DNA from: Opisthorchis felineus
Lineage: Eukaryota; Platyhelminthes; Trematoda; Opisthorchiida; Opisthorchiidae
Assembly (NCBI GenBank): GCA_004794785.1
Contig: SJOL01008668.1
Span: forward strand, 217,717-281,716
Direction of reading: 5' to 3'
Length of the DNA stretch: 64,000 bases
The stretch's first letter is position 1, and the number at the start of each line of letters is the position of its first letter. The notes under the pieces are model-generated. The model had not been told where the DNA came from. It did not search any database and was given only the letters and a program-made list of their open reading frames with translations. Shown here piece by piece: positions 34,384 through 49,300 of this stretch. Both the position numbers and the translations under genes were made by a program.

Positions 34384-37300
34384 GTGGGTTCACTATTTTC
34401 AATATTTTGCACATCTTTAAACCAGCGTTTACCCAAAAGTTCGTTATTTCGGGCTGGTGAGCCTCCGTTTTCGATATTTCCGAATTTCCTCATGCTGCAT
34501 TAGTTCAGATATTCCGACTGGCGCGAGAAAATATGCTTGGTTATTGGACTTCTACTTGCTGTTGGAGTTGGCGTTTCTGCCCCTTCTAATATACTTGTTT
34601 TTCGACAACTTGTTAACGTTTTCTCCCAAGCGGGTCCAGGTCAACCATTCTCCGCAAGCGATGTTAATCCCAATATAATATGGTTTGCAATCTTGGGGAC
34701 ACTAGTACTGGTTGCAGCATTTACACAGACGGCGTTGATCGAGATTGCAGCGAAACGTCAACTCAGGCGAATTAGGTTGCTATATTTCAAGGTACGTTTC
34801 GTTCACTAAGGTTCATCACTGCTATACGATGTTTCATTCTATATCTATAGTAGCTCGAGTGAAATTTACACTTCTTATTTACATAAGGGAGTTACAATGA
34901 AGCTATTATTTGCTCGTCCGCGTTCATTTCGATGCAAGCAATTTCCAGGTTTCTGAATAAAATGGTGTAAAGCGATGATATTTTGGACTAGAAAACCCAC
35001 GTTGAACAAGTGTCATTTTGCAATGTAGACTTGATGCGTAAAGTCCTGTCTTCAGAACGTAGTTCTGAAAGCTGTCACAGCACACGTTCTGATACGTAAG
35101 CACAACTAAGCCCGTATAAACTCTGTTAGTCCGTCTTTGTGCAGGGCAGCAATGAATCCCTTGTGAACTTCTGAAAGTTGTTTCATTTTTGGAGCACAAC
35201 AAGTGTAAAGGTTAAGAATCAATGACCTTCCTGCGAAGATCCACACAAGTTTCTCCAAGTCCTGTTTTTTATAGCCACCAATTTTCTGGAAATAGTATTC
35301 GATAGGCTAACCCATAACGACATTATGATGGAGGGATTAAGTTTCCCATGCTCATAATACTGGTATAGTTCGACCCGCTTATCACATGGGGATAAATGCT
35401 TCCGCCTATACAACAATCGCGTATCGTCATTATCATCTTCATTACCATCATCGATATTACCAACATTGCTATCATAATTATCATGCTTCTCAACGTGATA
35501 TATCACCGTCGTAGACGGCACCGCACCGTCATTGGAACCTGGTGCTTAGCTGCCATGAAACCGTGGAGGGGAGGGGCCTTCAACCCAGGATCCCATCAGC
35601 CACTGACAAATATGTCTTCCGTCCTTTTTAAACTCTTCCGTATGGTGTTCTCCACTTGTACAGACCAGTGCTCTCCAATCGATAGTGGTGAGGCAAGAAA
35701 TTTTCCATTGTTTCAGTGTATCGGAGTATTCTGTGTTCTAGAAACCGACCGCGTGTTCAAGACCCTTTCTCTTAACTTACTCTGCCATCCTAAATTCATT
35801 TCGGCAACTCTGAATCCACCGGCCAACCAGGCTTCACAAGTGATCCAGCGTGACTGGCGTATAGGGCACAAAGCTCTGAAACTGACTGGGCGAAATATCC
35901 GATGAAACAAATCAGTCTGAAACTTACGGATACATTCTTTACATTTTTGCATCCACTTAAGAGCCGGAGACATAAAAAACTACTCGATCTTTCTCCAACC
36001 TGTTTTTCTTGACAGATGACCATTAGTAGGGCGTACGCCAGTGGACTGAGAATGACCGAGCAGAATCACACGGCATTTTTATGTTTGCGTGGAGAGTGAT
36101 ACCAGCCATAATGTGCATCCATAGGCATCTGAAATGCCTTGCTACTTCCTACATCCACCCATTACTTTACACAATCGAACATCAGGACAGGAACTCTACC
36201 CGCAGAAGGATTATTTACCCGGGCATGTCTTAAGCAACGCAAGTCCAAGAACTGCCCGTAAATGAAGCCTAGTATAATAAGAATTGTTTATTCCTTCGCC
36301 TAGGCTGTGTCCAGCCGTGATGCCGTTTACCTAGGCTTTGCTTTGGTGTACGTTCTTTAGGCAACTGGCCGCAACTATAAGCCTGAATATAGTGCCTGTT
36401 GAAATGCGTCAGTAGGACCATCCGAAAATGACATGGAAATGACTGCCAAAATCCTCAGGCTTAGTTCAGATCCCCCACCAAGGGGGTTTATTGTCAACTC
36501 AAAACATTCATATTTGATATCAGTGCTGCTCCGTCGCCGGGAGTTTGGTCCAGAATTTAGTCCCATGCGGTATTTTGTTAGCCTCTTCATTATTTAACCT
36601 AGATAGGACTAACGAGTGTATAAAAAGGAGGATTTTGTCCAGACTAAAATCGGTTAAAACATTTTGGCTTCTACGTTTTGTTCAGATTCTTCCAGAGCAA
36701 TGAGTTAGCGGTCCAGGAACACACTGCCAGGTGTTTAAGATAATGTTGGTGAATTTTGCCTGATCCGAGCAAAACGTGGATACTTGATACTTTCATCTTG
36801 ATGAGTACATTCCTCGGGCCTCAACCCATCAAAAACTGATTGCAATCCCGCAAAGCATCATACAAAAGTAGATATACAAGTGACAAGTGTATACAAGTGT
36901 ACAAGTGAGGTTGTCCCCTTGCTCCGAAACTTTTCACGCAACTTTAGAGATATCAAAGTGTCACAGCCAGTCATCGGGTTGACTTGTAGGGAGCATAAGG
37001 CTGAGTGCCTATGTAAGCTGCTGGCTCTGATGGGTTATCCATCAAAGCATTGGTTGCATCCTGCACCACGTTTTAATGGATTACTTCTACATTCTTGAGT
37101 GGCTGACTCCTTTTGAAGCCAGAGGAATCCCAACAACGCAGCAAGATATCTTAAGAGCATGCACTTAGTGGGAGATCTTTCTAAATGCCTCTAGATTCAA
37201 AGAGTGTTGGTTCAGTCTCTCGTGATAATCCAAATAGATCATTTCAAAAAGCCTGACAGCTGACTACGAGATTTATTGTTGCATCTTTTCTAAGAGTTTG

Positions 37301-40300
37301 GCTTTCTCCCTGGTTGTTGGCACGGTGATCGACTGTTATAATCTAGGTCTGATCTTACGTGGAAATAATACAGGATTTGGAAATTTCCTCCTTGAAGCTT
37401 GCTCTAACATCTTCAAAGTATCCAGAAGACTCGAGTTAGAACTGCTGACCTTTTTGAAAGCCAACTTAGGGTTCAAAATCAAAGGATATTACGGGTGTAG
37501 GGATTTATCTTGCTGAATATTACTCAGTAGGCATCTGCCGGAATACGTTGCCCCGAAATGTTTGATGCTTACAGTGGAAGAGACAGCCTTTGTAGGAATC
37601 GGCTGGCAATGCCCTTCGCAAGTGACCACTTGGGCAATGGGTACAGGGCATTATCATCTTTTCTACTTGATTCTCTCAGATGATTGGCGCTCGCGGTTTT
37701 AAGTCAAGTGTATCATAAAGTGTCCTACGTATGAATGTAATGGGAGATCATCAAAGAAAACTGTAGAAGCGTTGGTCAAAGTAACGACGCCTGAAGCACT
37801 CCGTCTTTAATATCGGTTGATTTGAATTGGTGCCCCTAAATTTGGCTCGTATCTTCCTGCCAGGTTCAAGGTCCTTTATCCCTTAACAAGTGTTCTGAAC
37901 CCGATTGCCAGAGAGCCTGTGCTGGAACCAGCGAGAACAACGTCCAACCGATGTTTGGCGTTAATTATTCGCATCCATACTCTTTGAAAAGCAGCGAGTC
38001 ATTAAATAAATACCTTTTCTTTACAGAATATGGGCTGCTGTTTGCAATAAAAGACGCTGCCAGCAAAGTGTATTTGAGCCCCCGTTTCACTTCCATCAGT
38101 TTACCGGTGGATAATTTTCCTACCTTTATTTGGGCCCACAGACAACTATTCTTTATTTTTTGGCCAGATTGTCGAAATTTTTCCAGGAGCAAGGATGTAT
38201 CGTCAATGGAAAGTAAAGTATTTAGAACATGGCTAATTAGCAATGACTGGGGCAATATATTTGCAAATGTCAGTCTTCAAAGAAGAATTCCGTTGCCCTA
38301 AAGTTGTTTGGGATTAAATTTATCAGGCACCATTGGTTAACAAATTTAACAATGCTTTGGTAAGTGCGAATAACTTGGCACAACTGCTGGAAGAACGCCC
38401 AAAATGAATCAGTGTTAGCATTCATTTCGTAAGAAAATCTATTCTACCAACCACTGGTTACCCTTAAGCAAAGTCTGCTTTGGGCTTCACATACTACACC
38501 CTATGTAGTTGATAAATGTAAGATGTCCTTGTAGCATCTCATAAATAAAAACAAATGTTGTCGGTGTCGGAAAAATAGCTGAACGGCGAGGTATAAAATG
38601 GGTATCACGATCTGTTGAATCATATGACGTGAACCGTCAAAAGTGCAGGTATTCCAGTGGCAATTCACCAACAGTAAAATTTGACTCAAGACACTGTAGA
38701 AACGGCAGAGCTCCTCGGAGAAGGAGGTTTCTAATATTACCCGTATTCTATCGGTGCCGGAGGGTGGTTCGCCCGCTTGTTCGCTGCTGCATACTTTAGC
38801 CTGTTGGCTTCTTTTCGCATCGGTACCCTTAGTCGTTTTACCTTGAACGCCCCCACCACTAATGTGGTTGCGGGTTTTGTAACACCACCGGAAGGCACTA
38901 TTGCCAAAAGATAATAGCTGACCTTGTGGAAACTGTGCACGTTTGCTTGCCACTTTGAAGCAGAGGACCTCACGTGCAAATATACACATCTCTTCACATT
39001 TCTGGCAGGTTCACCTGAGCAGCGCGCGCATTCAGATCTGATTTTCGTTTTGGGCTCTATAACATGAGGCGTTTCGTGCAGGTCGTACTCAGGTCCGGTG
39101 AGTCAAGTGAGCCACTCCAGTCAACCGTACGAGTGGTCTCTATCGTCAGCATTTCCTCATGGCCATCGGGTGATAAGCTGAAGTATGCACTTTAACGCGT
39201 ATCTGTTGCAATTTTTAGTCAGGCTTTCGTTCTGTAAGTGAAGTCAACCCGTGCCAAAAAGCTGAGATAAAGCTGAAATAAATATCTGTTGCATCCAACG
39301 AACGTGCGGAGAGGTTTGAACTCGCAACCACCCGGTTAGTACTTAGGGCCTTTTTAAGGGGTCTCGCCAAGTCATATAGTTACAGGAGCTAAAACAGTAG
39401 TGCTTACTATACTGTAATGAACGAATACGGGGATAATACCGCGCCGGCTGTTTCTCAAAAAATCTAGTTAAGGTCCACAATACCTCTGTCTTAGTCTTCG
39501 CAACTGTGTGAATTGAGAAGACCCTACCAAAAACATGTTTGTTGAGCCATCTTCTTCCTTGCTCGGAAACAATCGAGTGTTTTCTGAGGAACAAGATACT
39601 ACTTCACAACACTGCAGCTGACCCTTTTTCGGAACACCCGGGTGCACTCTGAGCTTACCGGCTAAATCTACAAAAGGATTATTTCTCTGAAACAAAAAGA
39701 AGACATTTGAGATTTTCCAAGTGCTTCATTTAATTCAACCGTTCAGGCCCCTGAAAGCCCTCTAACGACTCCAGATGGTAAGCATGAGACAGATCGCCCT
39801 GTTTGTTTCAGTTGGATTATATATTTTCCCCTGTGGCCACTAGTTAACAGTAGAGCTTGAAAGTCTACGTAATGAAATTCGAAGAACCACCCATTTAATA
39901 TGCTCTTTAAGTGCGAAGTAGACCGTACACTGTGATAAATAAAATACAGCTAATCCTGGTTACTCTACCATTTGGTTCTTCTGTCGACAAATATGATTTA
40001 TTACGTTTTTTTGCTCCCCCTTAACGGGACTGGCCCTGTTGGTTCAGGGACGGAGTTTGAGCAAACAGGTTTCTTGGTTTAAATTTGGTGGCAACTCTTC
40101 TTTATATCATACAAAAAACAATTTGTGCATCGTGTGAAGCGGTTAGCGTCTCATTTCGATCTTCAGCTGTGTTAACACCGATTCGGTTCGCCTTCGCTCG
40201 GTACTGCCTTATACGAAAGCGGTGAGTGGACACCGTACCGAGTTTGTCGACCTGTATATAGGTTATTCCAGGTTAGATGTTTACTTCTGATGGTTCTGAA

Positions 40301-43300
40301 TAAGGATGAAATGGCTGTGGAGTACTTTTCCGCTTTCAGCAAAGAATGGCTTCACTTACAGGGGAAACCTCTATTGAAAATTACCGTATATACCATCAAT
40401 TGCTACAGATTTGTTTGTTGTTGAAGTGCGGATGAGCTAAAACAAAACAATAACTCAACGGATCCACCGGATTTAATCAAGAGAATTGCACAAGCTGGCC
40501 ATAAAGTGGCTCAGTTTATACAATTTCGAACCTTAAATATAAAAGCTTTAAGTTTGGATGTTGCTGGTCACGCATTTCTTCAGCCTCATTGCGCATATAG
40601 TCTAGACATGTTAATCTATGTTGATATATAGGTTATACAATTAGTGCCTTTTTGGATATGTTTTTAATGTTACGGCACGGCATCACATAGCAGAAAAAAG
40701 TGATACATTGCGTTTTATTGTGGTGGTGACATTTTGGTTGACAGACAAGTGTTAAACATGCTGCTTGATATATGCACCCCGGCTGTGTAGTGGTTTCAGT
40801 CCCTCTGGCAATTTTTCATGACAGTCGGACAATTAGAATATTCTGTGTACTCTTCCTTTCTCAAACAATAGTAATCCCTCAGCAGATGAATAAATCATTT
40901 CGAGCGCAACGCCCAGATCAGTTACGAAATCCATCGGGAAGGAAACGTATTGTGGTTTACGTGCCCATTACATTTCCACTTGGGTTACACTTTGTGCATA
41001 CAAAACCAGCTTACTGATTCATTACTAAACCCGTTAGGTTCGAAGTTTAGCAGGCTTCTGTTGAGAGCTATAAAAGTGGTTACACAATGTAAATATTATA
41101 ACAAGGGGGAAGATATCTCAAAAATCTTACGGGCCTCCTGATGCAGGAGCCATTACATATTCTATCACTTATGCAGCAAAGGATGGCTGCCTATGTGCAA
41201 ATAAGGTCGTGTCCAGCTCTTATGTGAATAGTTGTGAGTTAAAATTCTCCTGAGGATTTTGGGGACGCGTGTCACCAATATCCCTGAATCAAGCTTATAG
41301 TACCGTCGGAATCGGAAACCTTGCAAGATGGCAGCAGTATTTCACTATTCACAAAATGGTGGCCTATTTTGGTGATTCACGGGGATAGTCGGTACAACGA
41401 CTTTATCTCTCGTTACGACCAAGTCGAGCATAGGACTGAACCAATGCGTTATTTCAAAAAAAGTAGGAAAGCTTTTAAACCAGCAGTGGTCATGGATCGA
41501 TTAAACAGTTACTTTTCTACAGAGTTCAGTGACAAGCTCCTCAAAGCTGCTCGACATGAAATGAAGCGCTCTCGATAGTAAAATTTCTAACGCCTTATTT
41601 CTCCCGAATGTTTTCGCGCTACTTGAAGTAGTTTCAGCCAAAATGTTTTTTCCCAATAACTTATCTCTTCATCCTAGAGCAACCTTTCTGGTTAATGCTC
41701 ACTAACGAAGGGAGCACTAAATTCGTGTTCCCTTTTCGTTAAAACACATCGCCCTGGTGCATTCTCGGTTATGACGATATTAGAACACTGCAGCTACTCA
41801 AGAACATGAATGGTCCGTTGAAGTCGTCTATCACTCACTGCAGTGGATTTAGACGTATTATGATGTCAAGGTGATACATTTTTAGAACCCTGACTCCAAA
41901 TGAAAGTGCCGGCTAGTTTGACTGTCAACGGTTTCTGGTCCCACTGAAACACTACTTAGCACCAGGATGGTATCCTTGTATTTTTGGTGCCTGTTTATTG
42001 CCCGATCGCACTGAATTTTCTCATGGCTTTCATCCAGTTTACAGAATTTTGAAACTCAACTTATCAGGCTTCATATCAGTGGTATATCGATCCAGCGTTT
42101 TGCACGAATCGCCTCATATGTTAATAAACCATGCGGCATTGGTCTATTCTGATCACTTAGGGAAAACCTCGTTATTGGTGTACCACTCTATGATAGTAAT
42201 AGCGACAATAATGTAATGTAAACTGTGGCCTTTCTACATGTACGCCTTTTGATGATGAGAAGCCAACGATAAGTTCTACAGTATTTGTGTTTGATAACAA
42301 TAATACTTCCTGCGAACGTGTATTCTCCTTCAATAACTGGGTGACTGCGAAGAAGTATATTTTTTCCACGTAAGCCGCCATCGCGTGTTGGTAGGTTTGT
42401 CATAGTCAATGCTCTTGTTTGACCAGGAATAGTAAATGAATTGTGTAAAAATCGATTGGTCTATTCCGGATGTCTGCAACTCAAAGAGAAGAAACACAGA
42501 GTAATGCCACTGACTGAATGAGCAGAGTTAAAGGCTGTAAGTGAGAGAAATCACAGTCTCTATAGCCCTGCCCTTCTGACTTCCAGTTGCGGTCTCACCC
42601 AAGCCGTGTGAGCTGATTTGTAACCAATTAATCCTACGATTTTTCTCATTTAGGACGGTGGGTTCTTCTTTATATGAAATTATTATTAACCTTCATAATC
42701 GTCGGACCTGAAGAGGTGTTACTGAAGTCAAACCTTACTCAAACGGTTAGTCTTCGGTTGGCTTGCTTGTGAGTGATCAGCTCACCAAACCTCCCTCGGT
42801 GCACTTCAAATTGCCATTACTTTAAAGGTAACAATCACTGAAGTTTTTTCCCCACTAACATTGGATGTTTGAAATGTTAGCTCGATAGCGTAGGAAACCA
42901 AGTCTGCGATTGATTCAACCAGGGTCATGTTAAGTGTTTGAATAAGCATTGAGAAACTATTGATCAAGAATCGTACGATCCGATCAGTTAGTAAAATTGA
43001 AAAACCAATGCATCTTTATTGTGTTCACCTCTAATGACTTTTATTCTGACGGTGCATTTAGGGTGTGATCGAGATGTTGGCCAGTCTATGTCATCTATTG
43101 TCTACTTACATACGACCACTAGAAAACAGTTTGTTACTGCCATTCACTTTCTTCGTCATTTTAGGCAATCCTGAGGCAAGATGTGCCCTGGTTTGATGCA
43201 CAGTCCACAGGTGCACTCATAAGCACGCTATCTGAGAATACTGAACAGATCGAAACAGGTATAGGACCTAAACTGAGCGAATTCACCCAGAACATCTCTG

Positions 43301-46300
43301 GATTCGTTGCTGGCATCGTGATTGCCTTCTCAACAAATTGGAAACAATCGCTGGTGGCTTGTGCCATGTTACCATTGGTCGTAGTGGCATTCTCCTTGTT
43401 CGGTGTTCTAATGAAATACTTCACAGTGAAAGAATTACAGGCCTATTCTAGTGCCGGTTCGATTGCGGGCGAAGTTTTGGCTGCAATTCGGACAGTGGTT
43501 GCATTTGGCGGTGAAGAAAAGGAACTGAAACGCTACACACGAGAACTGCACACGGCTGAAGCTGTTGGGATAAGGAAAAATACAGCAATAGGTGGCGGTG
43601 AGTTGCTGGGAGTGTCTATCCTATCTAGACTGAGTTTTGTCGAAGTATGTCGAAGAATACATTAATCGTTCTAAATAGAGAAACTCTATCCGACGAATGC
43701 CCTTTTGAGAGATTTCTAATCGTTCACGTCACGAAAAAAACCTTCCTCCTTTGTATGAGACCCCTAATTAAGAACCAATTTTGGGGCAACAATTTTTGTT
43801 GCTCAGTTTTTGTGCCATACGAATTTTTTGTTCTGTTTAAACTTTCCTGGAATCGAGCAGGATATACTTCACCTACAAGCAGAAACTCTCAGGTACAAGC
43901 ACGGTTAAACAATGCACGACTGGCAAACAATTTCGTTCACGATCTTTTTCTTTTCGCGCTTGTCGCACTAAGCGAATTTGCCTGAGTTCTAAGCATTCAA
44001 AAGGAGCCCAGCCACAACGGTTCACAGCATAGAGAATATCAATAAACGACAAAATAAAGGCCTAATAACCGGGAGGGAAATGGCATTGTAAGGAAGTGTA
44101 TCGCTCTGTAGATCAGTCACGTGAGGAAGAGGATCAGCAATCACATATGACGCGCTTTTTTCACGAAATAGCGACAGAAGATCCATTTAGTTATGAGTAG
44201 TGCATTACGAATTATACCGAATTAATCTGGAGATGTTTCATTATCCCCATGTAAGTTCAGCTTGACTTTTAACTATGAGATAAGAGTCACGACGCCACAC
44301 ATTTATCAATGAATGTCAGGTGGTTTCCGTCACATGACAAAGATTGACTTGTTTTGTCACAGGAAATTCACCGCCGTTGAAGACTGGTGCTTATGAGGAT
44401 ACACTTTACACACTACTCTTTAAATGACTGGGAGCAAATTTTTGGTGTCAACGCCTATTCTTCCGATTGTGCTGTTGATGATATTCGTGTCATCGATACG
44501 ATTTGAAAATATGTCGCCAGATGCTGGCATTTACTAGACGTAATGCATACTCACAAATAAAGGTGAAAATTGAGTTTCACGGAGAAGCACGTGCGTCTGT
44601 GTGCGTGTATCACATTCTCAGGACCGCGGCAATCAAATACATCACCTCAAGATTTTTGTGCACACAGTAATGACAAATGAGGGTTGAAAGGCAGAGCCTC
44701 AGTAGTGAACAGGAGTTTTGGCTTCTTGTTGCGTAGCAAACAGGGAACAAATTATTGGACTCATTGGTCATCGCGTTGCATCTTGATCATGGCTGCAGCT
44801 GACACAGGGTCGCGGTTTGACCTTCAGTGTTTTGGAGGCATTTTTCATATTGTCCAATATAGACCTTGTGATGAGCGGTCCGCCACCGACGTTAGCCTCT
44901 GTGGCTGCAATCGAACTGCGAGAGAAATTCAGACAAACTATTTTGTAACTCTTGTGGAATAAGTCTCTCGGCAGCTTGAATAAAATCAGTTGCCCAACAC
45001 TGTAAGCGTCTCATGATTCTGGATATTGTGTACTCAATTCTCGTTTTTAACCTGCTAAATTTGATATTTCATTCTCCTGCACTTCTTACGCCGTGCGTCA
45101 ACAGGATTAATACCATCGAAGCGTTCAGGATGTTAATTAGAAGCGATTCTTCTCCTGGAGTGCGTTTCACCCTGTAGAACAGGCTTTTATCTGCTCCGTA
45201 CCTCTGTAGCTCTTGCGAATCGGAGGAAGTCAAAATACGTAGCGTCCCAGCTAAGCTTTCCGGAGACCAAAACTTGAAGTGATCCACATTTACGCCTACT
45301 CACATGTATACCGGAAAATTTAAACTCCTTTGCAAATCCTGCTAGGAAGCTTAATCGAGGTTAACATGAACAAAGTCCAAGAGAATAGGAAAACTGTGAA
45401 GCTGGTCATTATTAGCCGTTGTCAAAATAGCATCAACGTAGCACATATCAAGGTCTCTAAGATAAATGCTATCTTTTAAGCATCCTGTCACTAACAAGCC
45501 ATACTATTCTGTAGGACTGTGGGACGAATTGACCAATATGCAATGGGTGTGGGTAGAAACACTATCTTATAGATTCCAGTAGTCTGTCAGCCTACTTCAC
45601 AGCGTCTGATTAATACAACGGGCTTCATCAGGCAGCAAATGGCCCCGTAGGAATTTAAAGAAACTGACCGTTCTGGTATCACTGAGCTTCGCTTATCTAC
45701 ACGCAGCTATGGTCATTGGGGTAATGTTAAGCGCTTATTCGTCATTCGAGTACCCAAAAATTGGCTCGTTATATCAGCCAGAAAGGGTGAAAAACGTAAT
45801 ACACTAATCATAAGGTTGCTAAAAATTCTTTGGCAGTCCACGACCGGTCTTGCCATTGCGAAGGCGTGTATTCATTCATTCGACAGGCAACAAAGTGAAT
45901 CACTCACCCGTATCCCGTGGTGACTGCTTTCTCCCTCAAAAGTTATCCGGTTTCTTGTTTGAAACCTCAAATGAAAATTGGCGTGACTTTCGTAAACGGC
46001 TAAGCGTGTGGTATGATGGATACCAGCAAGAAACAGCATATACACCACTCGCGGGGCAGTGGTTCCTGCAACTCATCCAAGTAAGGTACTGCGATCGGAC
46101 GAACACAGTAAAAAGTCATGCTAAAGCTTAAATAGTTATCGGATAGAGACTAGTACATAATTTTCTATTGTTCTTGTCAAACTGATTTAATCCCTAAAAC
46201 CGCCTGGTAAATAGTAGTTCAGGAAATGTTATTGTCTTTTTGAAAAAGTACAGCTAATTCTGTTGAAAATTGACGCACTTTGGTAGGTGGAAATTCGTTT

Positions 46301-49300
46301 GACTACACTAGACTAAAATGAGCCTTCTAGCTAAAGTAGAGAGGTTAGTATGCCTTAAAATTCGGAACCCATCGTCCATCATATGCACTCACGTCTCAAT
46401 ATTGCATAGTGCAGCACAACCTTTACAAATTAGATGGTGTCTTCTAACCTGGTCGAGCCACCCACCGAAAGCTGGTGTACATTGATTTACTGAAGCAACG
46501 GATAGAAAACCTAAGGACTCTGACTGTTTGGTCAGTCTGTTGAAAGCTCACTGGATAAACCATCTAAAGCTGCGTATTACGTACACTGTAGGTCACAATT
46601 TTGGTGGTTACTCAGCTCCTCCGATTTAACAAACTTGAATCGCTAGGCGGTAGCAATATGTTTCTCGTCATATTAGCCGAACGGGCTAAATTTTTTTAGC
46701 ATGATTTTATCAATAATCTACTAAAAATGCCCTTCATCGGAATATGAATTAATCTTTAGTCCAAAAACTCAGATAGGACCACTTGTTTCTAATATGGAAT
46801 CTTTCTTCTGACTGACTTCCGTCAACGACAGTCTTTGAATCTCCTACTGCGGCCGATCCGGTCCACTTTGATGTGGCCGTCAACAAAATTATGAAAAAAA
46901 GTCTTCCATGTTGATCTTGACCTCTCCAAACTTCCCCTACGTTGCCTGCTTACCTGCCCCACGTAATTATGACTTTCTTATAAATACTAGCGGCAGACCA
47001 GTCTGTCCAACGGAATGTATTAGGTACATAAAACCATATCACTTTGTGCCTTGTGCCTACTATTCAGACCCCGTCCTTCAAGCTAGTTTTCTACTTTACA
47101 CTCTACGGGAATAGTGAAAGCACAGAAATCCTGTCAAGGGTTGTGCCGATAAAACCAATTTCATGGTCAAGTACACCCAAACACGGACACTGACACTTGG
47201 GTTCGCCCAGTTGTATACGCTTCAACTTGTTCAACCTTACACCAATACATAGATTGCAAGCAGTGAACGTCATTTCGCTGCCTTGCGTTCCCCTACTTTT
47301 AAGTGATAAAAAAGTCACATGGGTCGTATAACCATTACATACTAGTGGCGAGGTTCGGATTTTGGTGCCTAATAGCTTGCTAGCCAGCACAGTGTTTTAG
47401 ATCACGCTCAACCGCCCCCGATTTCCGGAGACTCGACTGGATTACTCCTCAGACTGAATGTGCTACATAACTACCGCATCATTTTTTAGTTGGAATAATA
47501 TTCAAGACATCCAGGTGTCTTTTCATGAATCTACATTACCCCTATGGTTACTGAAAGCTAGACATTTCACTTTTCAGGAGGCCTATTAATTGAGAATTTT
47601 TCTGAGATTTATGAGTACCTCTTGCTGGTTGAAACCAGACCAGTCTGGTGAACACTCATCTACGGATTAGAGTGTTATTAACTGGAAAACCAACTGAATC
47701 CATCGGCTATGTTTTTCTGCACACAGGCCATCTTAAGTTTCATCATGAACGAGGTATTTTCTATTATGTTGTAGTAAGTATAAGCTTACAGTCATATTGC
47801 TTGGGCAAATCATGGAGGCATAACCCTCGAATTTTCACGAATATTCCATTCTATGTGGATGTCAAATTGGGCGCATATCGAGTGAAACACGCCTTCATAA
47901 AATGAGACTCAGTTGACGGCTTACCGATGCGTACATTATCAATGATAATACTCCACTTGATAAGCTGCACAAAGGCCGGCTCATGTTTCCGTAGGGATGA
48001 CATTCAAGATAGCACTGCCTATAGGTGAAAAATCTACCCAAGTATCCCTCAATTCTGAAGCTCATCAATTAGACTGGCCTCCATCTCTGTCTTCTCTCGA
48101 GCTTTCCGGTGAACCTTGCTGTTTTAAAGTCAAGTAGTAATTGGAAGCGGCGTATGTTTGATCAGGACATCTTTTTAACGTTCAAGCAGTAATCGGACGA
48201 CCATGGAAGACATTGATAAACCGATTACTTCATATCTTAAAGAACCCAAAGATTGGTTGGCTACTTGGAATACCGAAAAAACCACACATTTCGTGGTCAA
48301 TACTTTGAATTGGGTACTGAACCCCGACCATCCCTCAGCAACCAGAATATTTATATACACTTAATCTCTACAAGTGCACAAGATCCAAAGCCCAAAGGAA
48401 CTTTATCCTGCTACTACTGTGAGCTGTCTCTAAGCTTCAACATTTTAAGCGGATGAAACGGCAACACCCACTTAACTTGTCACGGATGATATTCTCATAG
48501 ACATACTGAACACTGAATCGGGCGATGGCTTGTGATTGCCCACAAGGCAACCGCTCGGGGATTTGGAATAAGCGCATCATCTAGCAGTCATTTGAGATTC
48601 TGAGCTTACTTCGCAGAAAAGCCTGGATAAAACAGTTGCTTTTGCTTATGCTACGTGAACCCGAAGATTATATTTTTACAAACTTACTCAAAGGCTGTTT
48701 CAACAGCGAAATTTCGGCCGCCAACGCAGTCGAGCTGTGCTCTTTAAATGACCGTAGTTAAGTTGTTGCCGGATGCGATCATTCGTCTTACGCGGCCTAC
48801 TCAACGTGGCTGGTTGTGCAGTTGCGTGCACTTGATTATGTTTTCAAAACTTCAATGTTTGGAGTCCAATCCAACTATTGATTTTGATGTATTTTCAACA
48901 GGCACTATAAGCGAAATTTGTCAAGGATCATAATAAAATTTTGCTACGGTGTCCATCTTTCACTGGCATACAGGTGTGAAGACAGTACGACAGCCCGTAC
49001 ACTGCAGGTTATTGTCGCTCTAAAAGCGTTTGTATAAGCGACCGAGAGCGATTTGAGCATACAGTTTGGTAGCGGCTGTCAATTCTGTAGACAGGGTGGT
49101 GTCGAGGTATCAGTTAACGTGTATACAGGGTTTCGAGGCAGCAGTTAACTTGTGTACCGGGTGTCTGTTGTTATAAGCCAAGGGCAGGCTGGTGAAAGAC
49201 GAGTCTTTTAGAAGCACTTACGCCTAGACCAAAGATGGATGCTGCCGAGGTATATGCAGTGGCTATTCGCTGCAGTTCCTACCACGAAAGTACCGAAAAG

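Noticed and set aside
34509..34791. Alternative start of exon 3 after TTCAG at 34508
   Set aside because: The upstream acceptor at 34503 keeps the conserved FRY of the family and agrees in phase with the micro-exon, so it is more likely. The alternative cannot be fully excluded.
38501..38989. 162-codon minus-strand frame inside intron 3
   Set aside because: It overlaps another frame in a different phase, has no recognised motif, and lies within an intron. It was not annotated as a gene.
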